This document shows, one piece after another, positions 1-8,480 of a DNA stretch of 64,000 nt; position 1 is the stretch's first letter; every line of letters begins with the position of its first letter. Where the stretch lies: assembly GCF_015694425.1 (NCBI RefSeq), contig NZ_JADQDN010000002.1:496001-560000 (forward strand), in the 5' to 3' direction. This DNA is from Microvirga terrestris (lineage in GTDB: Bacteria > Pseudomonadota > Alphaproteobacteria > Rhizobiales > Beijerinckiaceae). The notes beneath the pieces are model-generated. The model saw nothing but the letters and a program-made list of their open reading frames with translations. It was not told where the DNA came from and searched no databases. The position numbers and the translations under genes were made by a program.

Positions 1-1227
1 CTGCCGGTAGCCCCTCGCCCTATCCTTCTTCACCACGTTCACGACGGCAGCGGCCACATCCGAGGCGCCGGCCACGGCCGTCGGTACGCTGAGGATGAGA
101 ACGGCGTCGTTTTCGGAGTCCGCCAGCAATGCCTCCAGGGCGCCCGCATAGCGCTCAGGGTTCGCATCGCCGATGATGTCGATCGGGTTTGCATGCGACC
201 ATGTGGGCGGCAGGATGGCATCGAGCGAATTGCGGGTCGTCTCCGAGATGGTGGCCAGCGTTCCGCCGAGATCCACCAGACGATCCACCGCCAACACACC
301 GATACCACCTCCATTGGTAAGAACTGCCAGTCGATTGCCAGGAAAGGGCTTCTGCCGTCCCAGTGTCTCGGCGGCCGCAAAGAGCTGGTCGAGATCGAGC
401 ACGCGCAGCAGCCCCGCCCGGCGGAAGGCCGCGTCATAGACCGCGTCAGAACCCGCCAGCGCCCCCGTATGCGTGGCGGCAGCCTTCGCTCCCTGCGCAT
501 GCCGCCCGGCCTTGATCACCACCACGGGCTTGACGCGCGCCGCAGCACGGGCCGCAGACATGAACTTCTTCGCGTTATCGATGGACTCGATGTAGAGCAG
601 GATCGCGCGCGTGCCGCTGTCGGCGGAGAAGAAGTCGAGGCAGTCGCTGAAGTCGACATCGACCTTATCGCCAAGCGACACGATGGCCGAGAAGCCCACA
701 TTCCTCTGCGCCGCCCATTCGACGAGGCCAGCCGCGATGGCGCCCGACTGGGACACGAGCGCCAGATCGCCAGGCTTGGCGCTGTGCGCCGCAAAGCTCG
801 CGTTCATCTTGGCCCGGGGTGCGAGCACGCCGATGCAGTTTGGGCCGACGACGCGCAGCCCGTGGACGCGCGCCGCCAGCCGGACCTGTTCGCTTAAGGA
901 GCCCTCGCCATAGCCCATGCCGGCCGTTGCCACGACGGCGACACTCACTCCGACACGCCCGGCCTCCTCGATGACGCCGAGCACCCTCTCCGGCGGCACC
1001 GCAACGACGATGAGATCAGGAACCTCCGGCAGCTCGGCCAGAGACGGGAAGCATGCCCTCCCCTCGATCTCCACATGGTGCGGATTGACGGACACGATGT
1101 CTCCCTCGAAACCGCCGGCAATGAGATTGCGCAGGAAGGTCAGGCCGAGGGAGCCGGGACGCGGGCTCGCGCCGACGACCGCAATCGAGCGCGGAGCAAG
1201 CAGCTTGTCGAGGCGATAGGTAGACAT
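1..1227 (-). CDS. ADP-forming acyl-CoA synthetase / CoA-binding domain protein (partial)
   Basis: 409 codons are visible and the frame stays open to the left edge, so the C-terminus is missing. The start is the ATG at 1225-1227. Residues 1-130 form a CoA-binding Rossmann fold with VVGASPRPGSLG near residue 14. Succinyl-CoA-ligase-like segments follow: GPNCIGVL, SQSGAIAAGLVEWA and the His-containing ATHTGALAGSD. This is the architecture of NDP-forming acetyl/acyl-CoA synthetases and of the Pat-type protein acetyltransferases, which add an ATP-grasp and sometimes a GNAT domain. Those parts would lie outside the window, so the two cannot be separated here. The enzyme interconverts acyl-CoA plus ADP and phosphate with acid, CoA and ATP. 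It stands alone on the minus strand, 107 bases downstream of the GNAT gene end. Confidence 0.88.
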   Translation of the reverse strand, partial: MSTYRLDKLLAPRSIAVVGASPRPGSLGLTFLRNLIAGGFEGDIVSVNPHHVEIEGRACFPSLAELPEVPDLIVVAVPPERVLGVIEEAGRVGVSVAVVATAGMGYGEGSLSEQVRLAARVHGLRVVGPNCIGVLAPRAKMNASFAAHSAKPGDLALVSQSGAIAAGLVEWAAQRNVGFSAIVSLGDKVDVDFSDCLDFFSADSGTRAILLYIESIDNAKKFMSAARAAARVKPVVVIKAGRHAQGAKAAATHTGALAGSDAVYDAAFRRAGLLRVLDLDQLFAAAETLGRQKPFPGNRLAVLTNGGGIGVLAVDRLVDLGGTLATISETTRNSLDAILPPTWSHANPIDIIGDANPERYAGALEALLADSENDAVLILSVPTAVAGASDVAAAVVNVVKKDRARGYRQ

Positions 1228-1334
1228 GAGGATCCGTCGTCTCGTGGCATTCCGGGGCGGGTGAGCCCAACACAACCTATTGCGGCTGGCTCTAAGCGCA
1301 AGTCACCCGGGCGGCTTTGATCCATCGCACAGGA

Positions 1335-1802
1335 TCACGAGCGAGTGTCAGCCTGGGTTCGTGTCCACCGATAATGCGCGTCCGGAGTGCGCTCTTCGTT
1401 CCCGGAGCCTTCCGTCATCTCGACAAGCCTGAAACCGTGGCGCTCATAGAACCGGCGCGCCTGCCCGTTCGCCTGGAATGTCCAAAGGTTCAGCTCCTCG
1501 GTCTCTTCCCGAACAGCTGTCAGAAGAGCTGTTCCCACGCCACGGCCATGCCAATCCGGATCCACATAGAGGTGATCGAGCCAATCCTGCTTCAAGACTG
1601 CAAACCCGATCAACCGGCCTTCATCCTCGGCCAGCCAGATCGTGGACGATGGGAAGACGTGTTCCTCGAAGAATGCCAGATCCTGCTGCGGCGTGTGAAG
1701 CTCGGGCAGATAAGGAAGGCAGGTTTTGCGCACGTGGCGGTGCAATCGGGCGACAGCCTCCATGTCGGCACGGGCGGCGTGTCGCAGAGCAAAGCTGCGC
1801 AC
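1335..1802 (-). CDS. GNAT family N-acetyltransferase
   Basis: 155 residues from a GTG at 1800-1802 whose G is also the last base of the kinase stop codon (TAGTG), the usual sign of translational coupling. A TTG 12 bases upstream is the alternative start. The fold is GNAT: the acetyl-CoA pyrophosphate loop is seen in VDPDWHGRGVGTALL, preceded by the beta-4 strand LDHLYV, and the end carries the common ARRFYERHGF motif. Substrate is unknown. It is the last gene of a two-gene unit with the PAS histidine kinase, so it may be co-expressed with that signalling protein, but no functional link can be read from the sequence. Confidence 0.85.
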   Translation of the reverse strand: MRSFALRHAARADMEAVARLHRHVRKTCLPYLPELHTPQQDLAFFEEHVFPSSTIWLAEDEGRLIGFAVLKQDWLDHLYVDPDWHGRGVGTALLTAVREETEELNLWTFQANGQARRFYERHGFRLVEMTEGSGNEERTPDAHYRWTRTQADTRS

Positions 1803-4501
1803 TATTCCGCCCAAACCCGCGTCGGCGGGAAGATCACCTCGACCAGGGTACCCTCATTCGGCTGGCTTGAGATCTGCAGCGCTCCCTTGTTCGCCTCGAC
1901 CAGGGCCTTCGTGAGAGGCAGTCCGAGACCCGTACCGCCGCGCTTACGCGACGTGGCGAGCTGCCGGAAGGGTTCGAGGGCAGCCTCGACCTCCTCAGGT
2001 GTCATGCCTATACCAGTGTCACGCACCCGGAAGGCTACCTCGCCCCGGTCCGTCATGGCCGTGGAGACGATCACCTGTCCACCTGCATCGGTGAACTTGA
2101 TGGCGTTCGACACGAGATTGAGCACGATCTGGCGCATGGAGCGCTCATCGGCCACCACCGGCGGCAGCTTGGGCGCGAAGCTCATGCGCATCACGATGCG
2201 GTCGCGGGCGGCCTGCGGCTGAAGCAGGGCGACACAGCTGGAGACAAGATCGTTCAGGCCTACCCCCGTAAAGGAGAGCTCGAGGCGCCCCGCCTCGATC
2301 TTGGCGAGATCCAGAAGATCGTTCACGAGGCTGATCACATGGGAGCCGGAGGCGTGGACGTCCTTGAGGTATTCCTTATAGCGGTCGTTGCCGACCGGAC
2401 CGAAGCGCTCTTCAAGCATGACTTCGGCAAACCCCAGGATGGCGTTCAGAGGCGTGCGGATCTCATGGCTGATCTTGGCCAGAAGATCGGACTTCTGTGC
2501 GCTTGCTTCTTCGGCCGCATGCTTGGCGCCGATCAGCTCGCCTTCGGTCTTCTTGAAAGCCGTGATGTCGCGCAGCACCGCGCAGAACCGGCGCTCCGGA
2601 CCATCGCCCAGGCGGCCCATAGTCATGAAGAGCGGGATCGAGCCGCCCTGGCGCTCCCGGCCGAGCACTTCGCGCCCGTCGTTGAGCAGGCTGCCGACAC
2701 CCGGCGAGCGCAGGCGCTCAAGGTAGTCGAGGGCAACGATGTGGCTCTCGGGCGCCAGCAGAACCGTGATGGCATCGCCCGCCACCGCCCGCTCGTCATA
2801 GCCGAAGAGCGCCTCGGCCGAGCGGTTGAGGGAGAGGATGCGCCCGGTCTCGTTGAGCACGATCACGCCGTCCGTGGCCGTATCGAGGATTGACTCCAAC
2901 TCATGCACACGGCTGTCCGCTATCGGGGGCCGAGCATCTGCGTTGAAAGCCCTGCGGATCACCAGAAGGTCCGCCTCGCCGCCCTCCCACTCGGCCGACG
3001 AGGCGCGTACCGTGACGGCGATGTTCCCGTTGCTGCGGGTTGTCAGAACAAGGGCCGTGTCGTCCTCGCCCGAACCTCCGAGAGCGGGTGACCCGCGGAA
3101 CAGATGCACGAGGCCGCCCTCGGCCCAGATCTGCTCGATAGTCTCATAGCCGGTGAGATCGAGCAGGAAACGGTTGGTGAAGAGGATGTGCTCTCCACGA
3201 TGGATCAGGATGCCGATGGGCAGCCGGTCAAGGATGGGATCACCGCTGGCCGGAAGGCCGACTGGCCTGGAAGGAATATCCCTCTCGGCGGTCGGTGCGC
3301 TCTCCTCAGGGGCGCCGGGCTGATCCGCGGCTTTGTCCTGAGACGACGCGTCTTCCAACCGGGCGCCGAGCGCCCGCGCAATTTCCCGGAAGGCGTTTCG
3401 CTCAGTGTCGGAAAGGGTCGAGCCTGGCAGCTGCCTTTCGACGAGTTTGCGTGGAGGCGCAGGTTCCGGCGGTGCGTTGCTGGAGAGAGCTTCTGCGACC
3501 TGCTCCCGAAGATTGGTGAACCAGTTTTCCTCGTCGGACACATCACTTTCCGCCTCCGGCTCCTGTGCAGGCAACTCCTCCGGAGGACGGAACGGAAAGG
3601 TGTCATCAGGGACGAGGCTTTGGGCGATCAGGTCGGCCTGACTGCTACCACCGTTCTCTGTCGGCTTCTCAAGGATCTCCCGCTCGCGTGCCTCGTCCAT
3701 GCGCAGCAGGCCGAAGCCCCGGAATCCGATCAGCTCCCGGTCGGTGCTGAAGACAGGCATACCGGCCCATTCTACAGGCACCTGCAACGGTGCATTGTCG
3801 ATGTTCCAGAAAACGGTTCGTCCGCTCCAAGTGTCCTGGCGAGCAAACAGTGTCGCGACGACGCCGTCCGGATCCTCGGCTACCGAACGGGCCACCTCCT
3901 GCCAAGTCCGCCCGACGATGTCCGCTGCATTGAGTCCGACCGCTTGGGCAAGCTCCCGAGAGACCTCCGTGAAGCGGGTCTGTGCATCCGCCCGCCAGAC
4001 AAAACGGATGGTGCCGCGAGGCTGATCCCCTTGAGAAGTGGAGTCGCCGGGGATCTCAGGTGCATATTTGTGAGACGATGAAACCTCGCCGCCGGCTTGA
4101 ACAGCGCGAGGACGTCCGGCCCTGTTTGCCGATCCGGTGAATGCTGTCACCAGCACGGCCTCGCCGTTGTCCAAGGCCGCCAAGCGGCAGGCACAGGCCA
4201 TCGGGAGCCAAGGGCGAGCCGGGTTGAGTCTCAGACGCTCCATACGGACACCCTCACTGGGAGCGAGGCCGCCAGCGAGAGCCTTGATGCGTTCACGGGT
4301 GCGAATATCGCGGGTTACCCGCTCGAAGCCTTCGGTGAAGGCATTCCTCAACCCTTCGGCGCCAGATGACCTCCAGAGAAGTTGCTCACCTTCTCGATCC
4401 CAGATGAGCACGACTGCGCTCGGCTCGGCGAGCAGGCGAAGGGCGGGCTCGGCGGCAAGCCGGTCGATCAGATGTTCAAAGGAATTGGGGCCACCCGTCA
4501 T
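1802..4501 (-). CDS. multi-PAS sensor histidine kinase (PleC/PdhS-like)
   Basis: 899 residues from the ATG at 4499-4501 with AAGGAC just upstream. There is no obvious transmembrane segment, so it is probably cytosolic. PAS-like regions lie around residues 155-260, 415-510 and 530-650. The dimerisation domain holds KISHEIRTPLNAILGFAEVM, with the phospho-acceptor His at residue 679. The ATPase domain has the N box (LNLVSNAIKFTDAGG, about 790), DTGIGM (about 828) and GGTGLGLPL (about 853). There is no receiver domain, so it must signal to a separate partner. The catalytic core resembles the PleC/DivJ/PdhS kinases that act on DivK in Hyphomicrobiales cell-cycle control. That role is an inference from core similarity only. 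The 370-residue middle region between PAS-like blocks is rich in acidic residues and proline and looks disordered. Confidence 0.85.
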   Translation of the reverse strand: MTGGPNSFEHLIDRLAAEPALRLLAEPSAVVLIWDREGEQLLWRSSGAEGLRNAFTEGFERVTRDIRTRERIKALAGGLAPSEGVRMERLRLNPARPWLPMACACRLAALDNGEAVLVTAFTGSANRAGRPRAVQAGGEVSSSHKYAPEIPGDSTSQGDQPRGTIRFVWRADAQTRFTEVSRELAQAVGLNAADIVGRTWQEVARSVAEDPDGVVATLFARQDTWSGRTVFWNIDNAPLQVPVEWAGMPVFSTDRELIGFRGFGLLRMDEAREREILEKPTENGGSSQADLIAQSLVPDDTFPFRPPEELPAQEPEAESDVSDEENWFTNLREQVAEALSSNAPPEPAPPRKLVERQLPGSTLSDTERNAFREIARALGARLEDASSQDKAADQPGAPEESAPTAERDIPSRPVGLPASGDPILDRLPIGILIHRGEHILFTNRFLLDLTGYETIEQIWAEGGLVHLFRGSPALGGSGEDDTALVLTTRSNGNIAVTVRASSAEWEGGEADLLVIRRAFNADARPPIADSRVHELESILDTATDGVIVLNETGRILSLNRSAEALFGYDERAVAGDAITVLLAPESHIVALDYLERLRSPGVGSLLNDGREVLGRERQGGSIPLFMTMGRLGDGPERRFCAVLRDITAFKKTEGELIGAKHAAEEASAQKSDLLAKISHEIRTPLNAILGFAEVMLEERFGPVGNDRYKEYLKDVHASGSHVISLVNDLLDLAKIEAGRLELSFTGVGLNDLVSSCVALLQPQAARDRIVMRMSFAPKLPPVVADERSMRQIVLNLVSNAIKFTDAGGQVIVSTAMTDRGEVAFRVRDTGIGMTPEEVEAALEPFRQLATSRKRGGTGLGLPLTKALVEANKGALQISSQPNEGTLVEVIFPPTRVWAE

Positions 4502-4700
4502 CAACGGTCCTTGCCACGGATGTTACAGAAATGCTTCTGGCTGAGCTTTAGACTAATATCTGTGGTCAAGCATGCAAGGCGGAACCCTTGAATCCGTTTA
4601 CTTTGAGGTAACCTTAATAACGTGAGGCACAAAGCAGTTGATTTTGCAGCGCACAATGTGATATTGCACTGCACAAATGCCTTACAACAAGGAGCATGTC

Positions 4701-5081
4701 ATGGCCACGAACCAACCCCAAGGTTACGAAATCCCCCCGGAGATGCGCGATTTCGCGGAGAAGAGCGTTGAGCAGGCCCGCAAGGCCATCGACGGCTTCA
4801 TGACCGCGGCTCAGAAGACGGCTGACACCTTCGAAGGCTCTGCCGCGACGGTCCAGACCAGCGCCCGCGACGCGGCGCGTAAGACCTTCACGTATACTGA
4901 GCAGAACCTGAACGCAGCCTTCGACCTCGCCCAGAGGATGGTTCGTGCCAAGGATATGCAGGAAGCGATGCAGATCCAAGCTGAGTTCGCGCGCAGCCAG
5001 TTCGAGGCCATGCAGACCCAGATGAAGGAATTCGGCGCCATGGCACAGTCGGCCATGAAGCAGCCGGGCTCCAAGAAGTAA
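4701..5081 (+). CDS. phasin family protein
   Basis: 126 residues from the ATG at 4701, chosen over an in-frame ATG at 4677 because AAGGAG lies seven bases before it. The protein is almost wholly helical and rich in Ala, Gln and Glu. The phasin_2 type core runs from residue 15 to 120, with the characteristic AFDLAQRMVRAKDMQE and EFARSQFEAMQTQMKE segments. Phasins coat polyhydroxyalkanoate granules and limit granule size. It is followed 33 bases later by a second phasin-like gene on the same strand, and the pair ends at a strong terminator at 5651-5678, so they form a two-gene unit. Confidence 0.9.
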   Translation: MATNQPQGYEIPPEMRDFAEKSVEQARKAIDGFMTAAQKTADTFEGSAATVQTSARDAARKTFTYTEQNLNAAFDLAQRMVRAKDMQEAMQIQAEFARSQFEAMQTQMKEFGAMAQSAMKQPGSKK

Positions 5082-5114
5082 GCCACTCTCCAACAGCCCC
5101 GCGAGGACCTCACG

Positions 5115-5618
5115 ATGGTGGAAGCGAAGAAGCCACGAGCCAAGAGACCAACGAAGGCCGCCAGCCTTGAGCTGAAGGCCGATCTCATCGAGCTGGCGGC
5201 TATTCCAGCCGTCACGGCCCTGGAGACGGTCAAGGCTACAAAGCCTGCGACGCAGCCGAAAGTGCCCGAGGTGCTGCCTGTCGCAGCTGAGGCTGTCTTC
5301 TCTTCGGCGAAGAAGCAGGGCGACGCCTTCCGCCAAGCCGTCAGCGAGGCGGTCACCGCATCCGCCGAGGGCGCCCTGGAGGTCAACGGCAAGATCATCG
5401 ATGCCCTGACCATCCAGAGCAGCACGGCTCTCGACCTCTGGCGCTCGGCAATCAGCTCGGCTCCCCTCCCCGAGGCCCTCAAGGCGCAGAGCCAAGCGAC
5501 GCGCCAAGCCTATGAGTCAGCTTCTGCCCAATGGAAGGCCATCGCGGAGTCGACGGCGCTCTGGTTCACCAAGAGCCTAGAGCCCCTGCACTCGGCCTTT
5601 CAGCGTTCGGCGCGCTAA
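5115..5618 (+). CDS. phasin-like protein, second of tandem pair
   Basis: 167 residues, start ATG 5115 with GAGGACCTCACG upstream. The first 55 residues are Lys, Ala and Pro rich and basic, like the histone-type tails of some PHA granule proteins. Residues 60-165 are helical, with AEAVFSSAKKQGDAFRQAV and the phasin-type FTKSLEPLHSAF near the end. It resembles the phasin family but is more divergent than the upstream gene, to which it is coupled by a 33-base gap. A basic tail on a granule protein could tether granules to DNA, as PhaM and PhaF do. That is an inference. Confidence 0.72.
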   Translation: MVEAKKPRAKRPTKAASLELKADLIELAAIPAVTALETVKATKPATQPKVPEVLPVAAEAVFSSAKKQGDAFRQAVSEAVTASAEGALEVNGKIIDALTIQSSTALDLWRSAISSAPLPEALKAQSQATRQAYESASAQWKAIAESTALWFTKSLEPLHSAFQRSAR

Positions 5619-5632
5619 GCGATCTATCCGAC

Positions 5633-5646
5633 CGCATGATCATGCG
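5633..5646. repeat. perfect 14-bp palindrome
   Basis: CGCATGATCATGCG is fully self-complementary and lies 14 bases after the second phasin stop, immediately before the terminator stem. It could be an operator or extend the terminator structure. Nothing in the sequence decides between these. Confidence 0.6.
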
Positions 5647-5650
5647 TTAA

Positions 5651-5678
5651 GGCTCGGCCACATTAGCCGAGCCTTTTT
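5651..5678 (+). terminator. Rho-independent terminator of the phasin pair
   Basis: An 8-bp perfect stem (GGCTCGGC 5651-5658, GCCGAGCC 5666-5673) with a 7-base loop is followed by TTTTT. It ends one base before the ATG of the NUDIX gene. Confidence 0.88.
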
Positions 5679-5679
5679 C

Positions 5680-6111
5680 ATGTCTCCATCACCCGTTCCA
5701 GCCGTTATCGCCGTCGTCATCCATGAGGATCGGGCTCTGCTGGTCCGCCGGGCCAATCCGCCCGATGCCGGCCTTTGGGGTTTCCCCGGAGGCAAGATCG
5801 AGTTCGGCGAGACGGTCCGGGCAGCAGCCACCCGGGAACTCCTGGAGGAGACAGGCGTCCATGCGGACGCCCAGGATGTCATCACCACGCTCGACATCCT
5901 GGTGCCTGATCCTTACGGAGCGGTTCGACAACATTACATCCTGATCGCCGTCTGCTGCCGCTGGATCTCCGGAGAGCCTGTCGCGGGCGACGATGCGCTT
6001 GAAGCCGGCTGGTTTCCAGTGACTGACCTCGAACATGACAAGCTTGCCATGAGCGCCGATGTCGGCGCGATTGCCCGGCGTGCTCAAGCCCTCGCGGCGA
6101 ACTCGCCCTGA
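5680..6111 (+). CDS. NUDIX hydrolase (MutT/ADP-ribose pyrophosphatase-like)
   Basis: 143 residues. The NUDIX box GGKIEFGETVRAAATRELLE continues into ETGV at residues 33-56 and matches GX5EX7REUXEEXGU. The protein begins directly with the first beta strand (PAVIAVVIHEDRALLVRR), so there is no room for a later start. The family hydrolyses nucleoside diphosphates linked to another group. Overall length and the WGFPGGKIE stretch resemble the ADP-ribose/MutT-like group, but the substrate is not readable. The ATG sits one base after the T-tract of the phasin terminator, leaving no separate leader and no Shine-Dalgarno sequence outside the hairpin. Confidence 0.88.
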   Translation: MSPSPVPAVIAVVIHEDRALLVRRANPPDAGLWGFPGGKIEFGETVRAAATRELLEETGVHADAQDVITTLDILVPDPYGAVRQHYILIAVCCRWISGEPVAGDDALEAGWFPVTDLEHDKLAMSADVGAIARRAQALAANSP

Positions 6112-6429
6112 ACGGTTTCCGCCTGTCGAACCAGCAACTGCCCGCGTCAAGAAAAAGGCCTCACCCTGTGCGGATGAGGCCAAGTCGTTGTCTCTTAACT
6201 TGAGGCTGGAAAGCCTAACGTCACGGGCTGATGTGCACATAACCGCCAGAGGATCTCAACCCGCACCCCGGCATCATGGTTGATGAAAAGTAAAAATTTA
6301 TAAAGCATCAATCATGTTTCCAGTGGTTACATCCAAGCATATTGCAACATTCTCTCACATTATTTTATGACCTCAGCGACAGGCAATTCATGCCTCGCGA
6401 TTTCTGGCTCACACGTACGGAATACAATC
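6112..6429. other. intergenic region upstream of the Omp gene
   Basis: 318 bases without a gene. It holds a hairpin (GGCCTCA/TGAGGCC, about 6156-6180) that would terminate leftward transcripts, since its A-run precedes the stem. It also holds an AT-rich stretch at 6280-6365 that is the likely promoter area of the outer membrane protein, including TTGATG (6280-6285) and CATCAA (6306-6311) as an inverted pair. No convincing -35/-10 pair was found. Confidence 0.5.
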
Positions 6430-7137
6430 ATGCGTAAATCTGCTCTTGGACTGCTCGCTGCCACAGCGGCTCTCGGCCTTGCGGTTTCGAACGCCCATGC
6501 GGCCGATCTTCCGTCCCGCTATTCCCCTGCGACTTCCTACAATGCACTTCCGGTCTTCACCTGGACCGGCTTCTATGCGGGCCTCAACGCAGGCTATGCC
6601 TGGAACATGGGTGACAGCCGCTTCTACGATCCGACTTTCGGCAGCATTCCCGGCCGGCGCCACGGCGGCTTCGTCGGCGGCGCACAGGCCGGCTACAATT
6701 ATCAGTTCGGCATGTTCGTGGCCGGTGTGGAGACGGATCTCCAGTATGCTGCCGTCGGCAACAAGGGCGCATCCTATGGCACGACCTATTACCCGGGTGA
6801 CTCCGATGGCTTCTTCGGCACCATCCGGGCCCGCGCCGGCGTGGCCCTCGACCGCGCTCTGGTCTACGGCACGGCCGGCTTCGCCTATGGCGATGTGGGC
6901 GGAAACAGGGGCATCGATCCGATCCTCGGGCATCATTCCGGCGATGAGGTCAATTGGGGTTGGACCATCGGCGGCGGCGTCGAATACGCGATCACCAACA
7001 ACTTCACCGCCAAGGTCGAAGGCCTTTATGTAGATATCGACACAAAGGACAATTTCGACCAAGGCGGCCGCGTCAGCGTCAACCGCGATGCCGAGTTCGG
7101 CGTGCTGCGTGCGGGCGTGAACTACAAGTTCAATTGA
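6430..7137 (+). CDS. Omp25/31-like outer membrane beta-barrel protein
   Basis: 235 residues from the ATG at 6430; an in-frame ATG at 6367 would place 21 polar residues before a clear signal peptide. The signal is MRKSALGLLAATAALGLAVS with cleavage after AHA at about residue 23. The mature start ADLPSRY and the following FTWTGFYAGLNAGYAW are hallmarks of the Omp25/Omp31 porin-like family of Hyphomicrobiales. Alternating beta strands with Gly-rich turns run to the end, and the last residue of FGVLRAGVNYKFN follows a barrel-terminal pattern. These are abundant 8-stranded surface proteins with structural roles. A terminator follows at 7165-7189. Confidence 0.9.
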   Translation: MRKSALGLLAATAALGLAVSNAHAADLPSRYSPATSYNALPVFTWTGFYAGLNAGYAWNMGDSRFYDPTFGSIPGRRHGGFVGGAQAGYNYQFGMFVAGVETDLQYAAVGNKGASYGTTYYPGDSDGFFGTIRARAGVALDRALVYGTAGFAYGDVGGNRGIDPILGHHSGDEVNWGWTIGGGVEYAITNNFTAKVEGLYVDIDTKDNFDQGGRVSVNRDAEFGVLRAGVNYKFN

Positions 7138-7164
7138 TCATCCGACACTTCTCGAAACACGAAG

Positions 7165-7189
7165 GCCCGGTGGCAGCACCGAGCTTTTT
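7165..7189 (+). terminator. Rho-independent terminator of the Omp gene
   Basis: GCCCGGTG (7165-7172) pairs with CACCGAGC (7177-7184) except for one mismatch, loop GCAG, followed by TTTTTC. Confidence 0.8.
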
Positions 7190-7215
7190 CGTTTCGGCAT
7201 GGGCCTGCTGCCGGA

Positions 7216-7470
7216 TCAGGGGTCGTTCACCGCCAGAGGCGTTTGAAGCCCCTGCATCTCCACGCGCTTGAGAGCGAGCAGCCGCCTGGCGGCAACCCCG
7301 CCTGGATCGGAGGCGTAGAGCCTGTCATTGAGCACTTCGATCTGCCAGCGTTGCAACTCGAGCAATGCTCTTAAAGACCTCACCCGAATTTGGAGATCGA
7401 GAGCATCCTTTAAGGGATCCGGGTCGTCGCCTGTCATGGAACCATGACTGCCAATGTCGCGATGAATCAT
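7216..7470 (-). CDS. small hypothetical protein
   Basis: Up to 84 residues; an internal ATG would give a 73-residue protein beginning MTGDDPDPLKDALDL. The middle part (LKDALDLQIRVRSLRALLELQRWQIEVLNDRLYAS) has a heptad-like leucine pattern and could form a helical hairpin or coiled coil. I do not recognise a family. There is no overlapping competitor gene and codon use looks normal, which is the main support. No clear Shine-Dalgarno sequence is seen for either start. Confidence 0.42.
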   Translation of the reverse strand: MIHRDIGSHGSMTGDDPDPLKDALDLQIRVRSLRALLELQRWQIEVLNDRLYASDPGGVAARRLLALKRVEMQGLQTPLAVNDP

Positions 7471-7782
7471 GTCTGAACGCGGAATAGAGTGAACGTCAAT
7501 CGGATGGGTCTGCCACGAACAAGCCCGGCAGGCAGGGCCATACGCAAATTAACACTTGTCACGACACCGAACGACGACTCGTGCATGGGCAATCATGGAT
7601 GCTCTGCTGTGATCGATGTAAATGTCTTACAATTCCTGGGAACTGGCAAGTCTCGAACAAGCGCATTGGGCGCGACCTAAAGGCCAAGGTAGGCGCTTTT
7701 GAGGCTGCAGCCCTCATCGGACCGGAACCGGGAGTGAAGTTCGGCAGTTCCACCGGCAGAGCTTGTAAAAGAGAGCGACCTC

Positions 7783-7956
7783 ATGCCAGACACTCACCAT
7801 GAAATGGAAGCAGACAAAATTCTCTCTGCCCTGAGCCTGAGCGCTTCAGATGAACAAGCCCTGCTGCAGGGCCGACGGCTGCTAGTCGAAGCCTTGGAAC
7901 AAGCGGAGCAGCGCGGGCGCCAGATCCTTGGAAATCAAAAGGAATCGAGCGGCTGA
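7783..7956 (+). CDS. small acidic hypothetical protein (57 aa)
   Basis: 57 residues starting MPDTHHEMEADKILSALSL. The protein is soluble, acidic and helical (LLQGRRLLVEALEQAEQRGR). Support comes from its codon pattern and from lying in otherwise empty DNA between two small genes. The upstream GAGAGCGACCTC is only a weak ribosome binding site. No family recognised. Confidence 0.4.
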   Translation: MPDTHHEMEADKILSALSLSASDEQALLQGRRLLVEALEQAEQRGRQILGNQKESSG

Positions 7957-8171
7957 CACATTCTCAAGAATGAGGCGGTTCAGCTTTATGGTCCTGGGAT
8001 TCAATCTCTGCTAACGCTGTCAACATAAGCTCCACTGCAACCGGCATACACTTCCCTGCGACATTGACAGCGAGGAACGGCCCACGCTGCGGCACGTTCC
8101 TTCCCTGTGCGGTAGAGCACAGCGGGCAAGCCTCGGATGTGGTGATCTTCTGGGCGTTGGAGAATAGGTTG

Positions 8172-8480
8172 ATGCGCTCCCTTCTGATGACAATCCTGGC
8201 TGGCACGCTCACCACGGCAGCAATCGGTGGCGCTCAGGCTCAATCCGCCGACACCCGCATCGCCTCCATGCCTTTCGGCGAGTGCCTCTCCATCATCAGC
8301 GAAGCTGCACAGGAGATGGACCAGGAGCCTGTCAAGCTCGTCAACACGAACGATGTTGTGACAGCTCGCATCCAAGCCTCGGACGGTTTCGTCACTGTCT
8401 CGTGCGATCGGAGTGCCAGCAAGATCACTCTTACCAAAAGCGCCGTTCCGGAAGCCGCCGGAATGACTGCAGCGCGCTGA
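8172..8480 (+). CDS. small exported protein of unknown function
   Basis: 102 residues from the ATG at 8172. The signal peptide is MRSLLMTILAGTLTTAAIGG with cleavage after AQA near residue 23. The mature part has two cysteines (FGECLSII and TVSCDRSAS) that could form a periplasmic disulfide. The remainder, DGFVTVSCDRSASKITLTKS, looks like beta strands. An open frame extends upstream to 8064 but has no signal-like start. No known family recognised. It stands alone, with 215 bases before it and about 420 after it. Confidence 0.6.
   Translation: MRSLLMTILAGTLTTAAIGGAQAQSADTRIASMPFGECLSIISEAAQEMDQEPVKLVNTNDVVTARIQASDGFVTVSCDRSASKITLTKSAVPEAAGMTAAR

Noticed and set aside
7489-7802. Three overlapping frames of 63-73 codons
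   Set aside because: They compete with each other, have no ribosome sites and show no protein-like composition.
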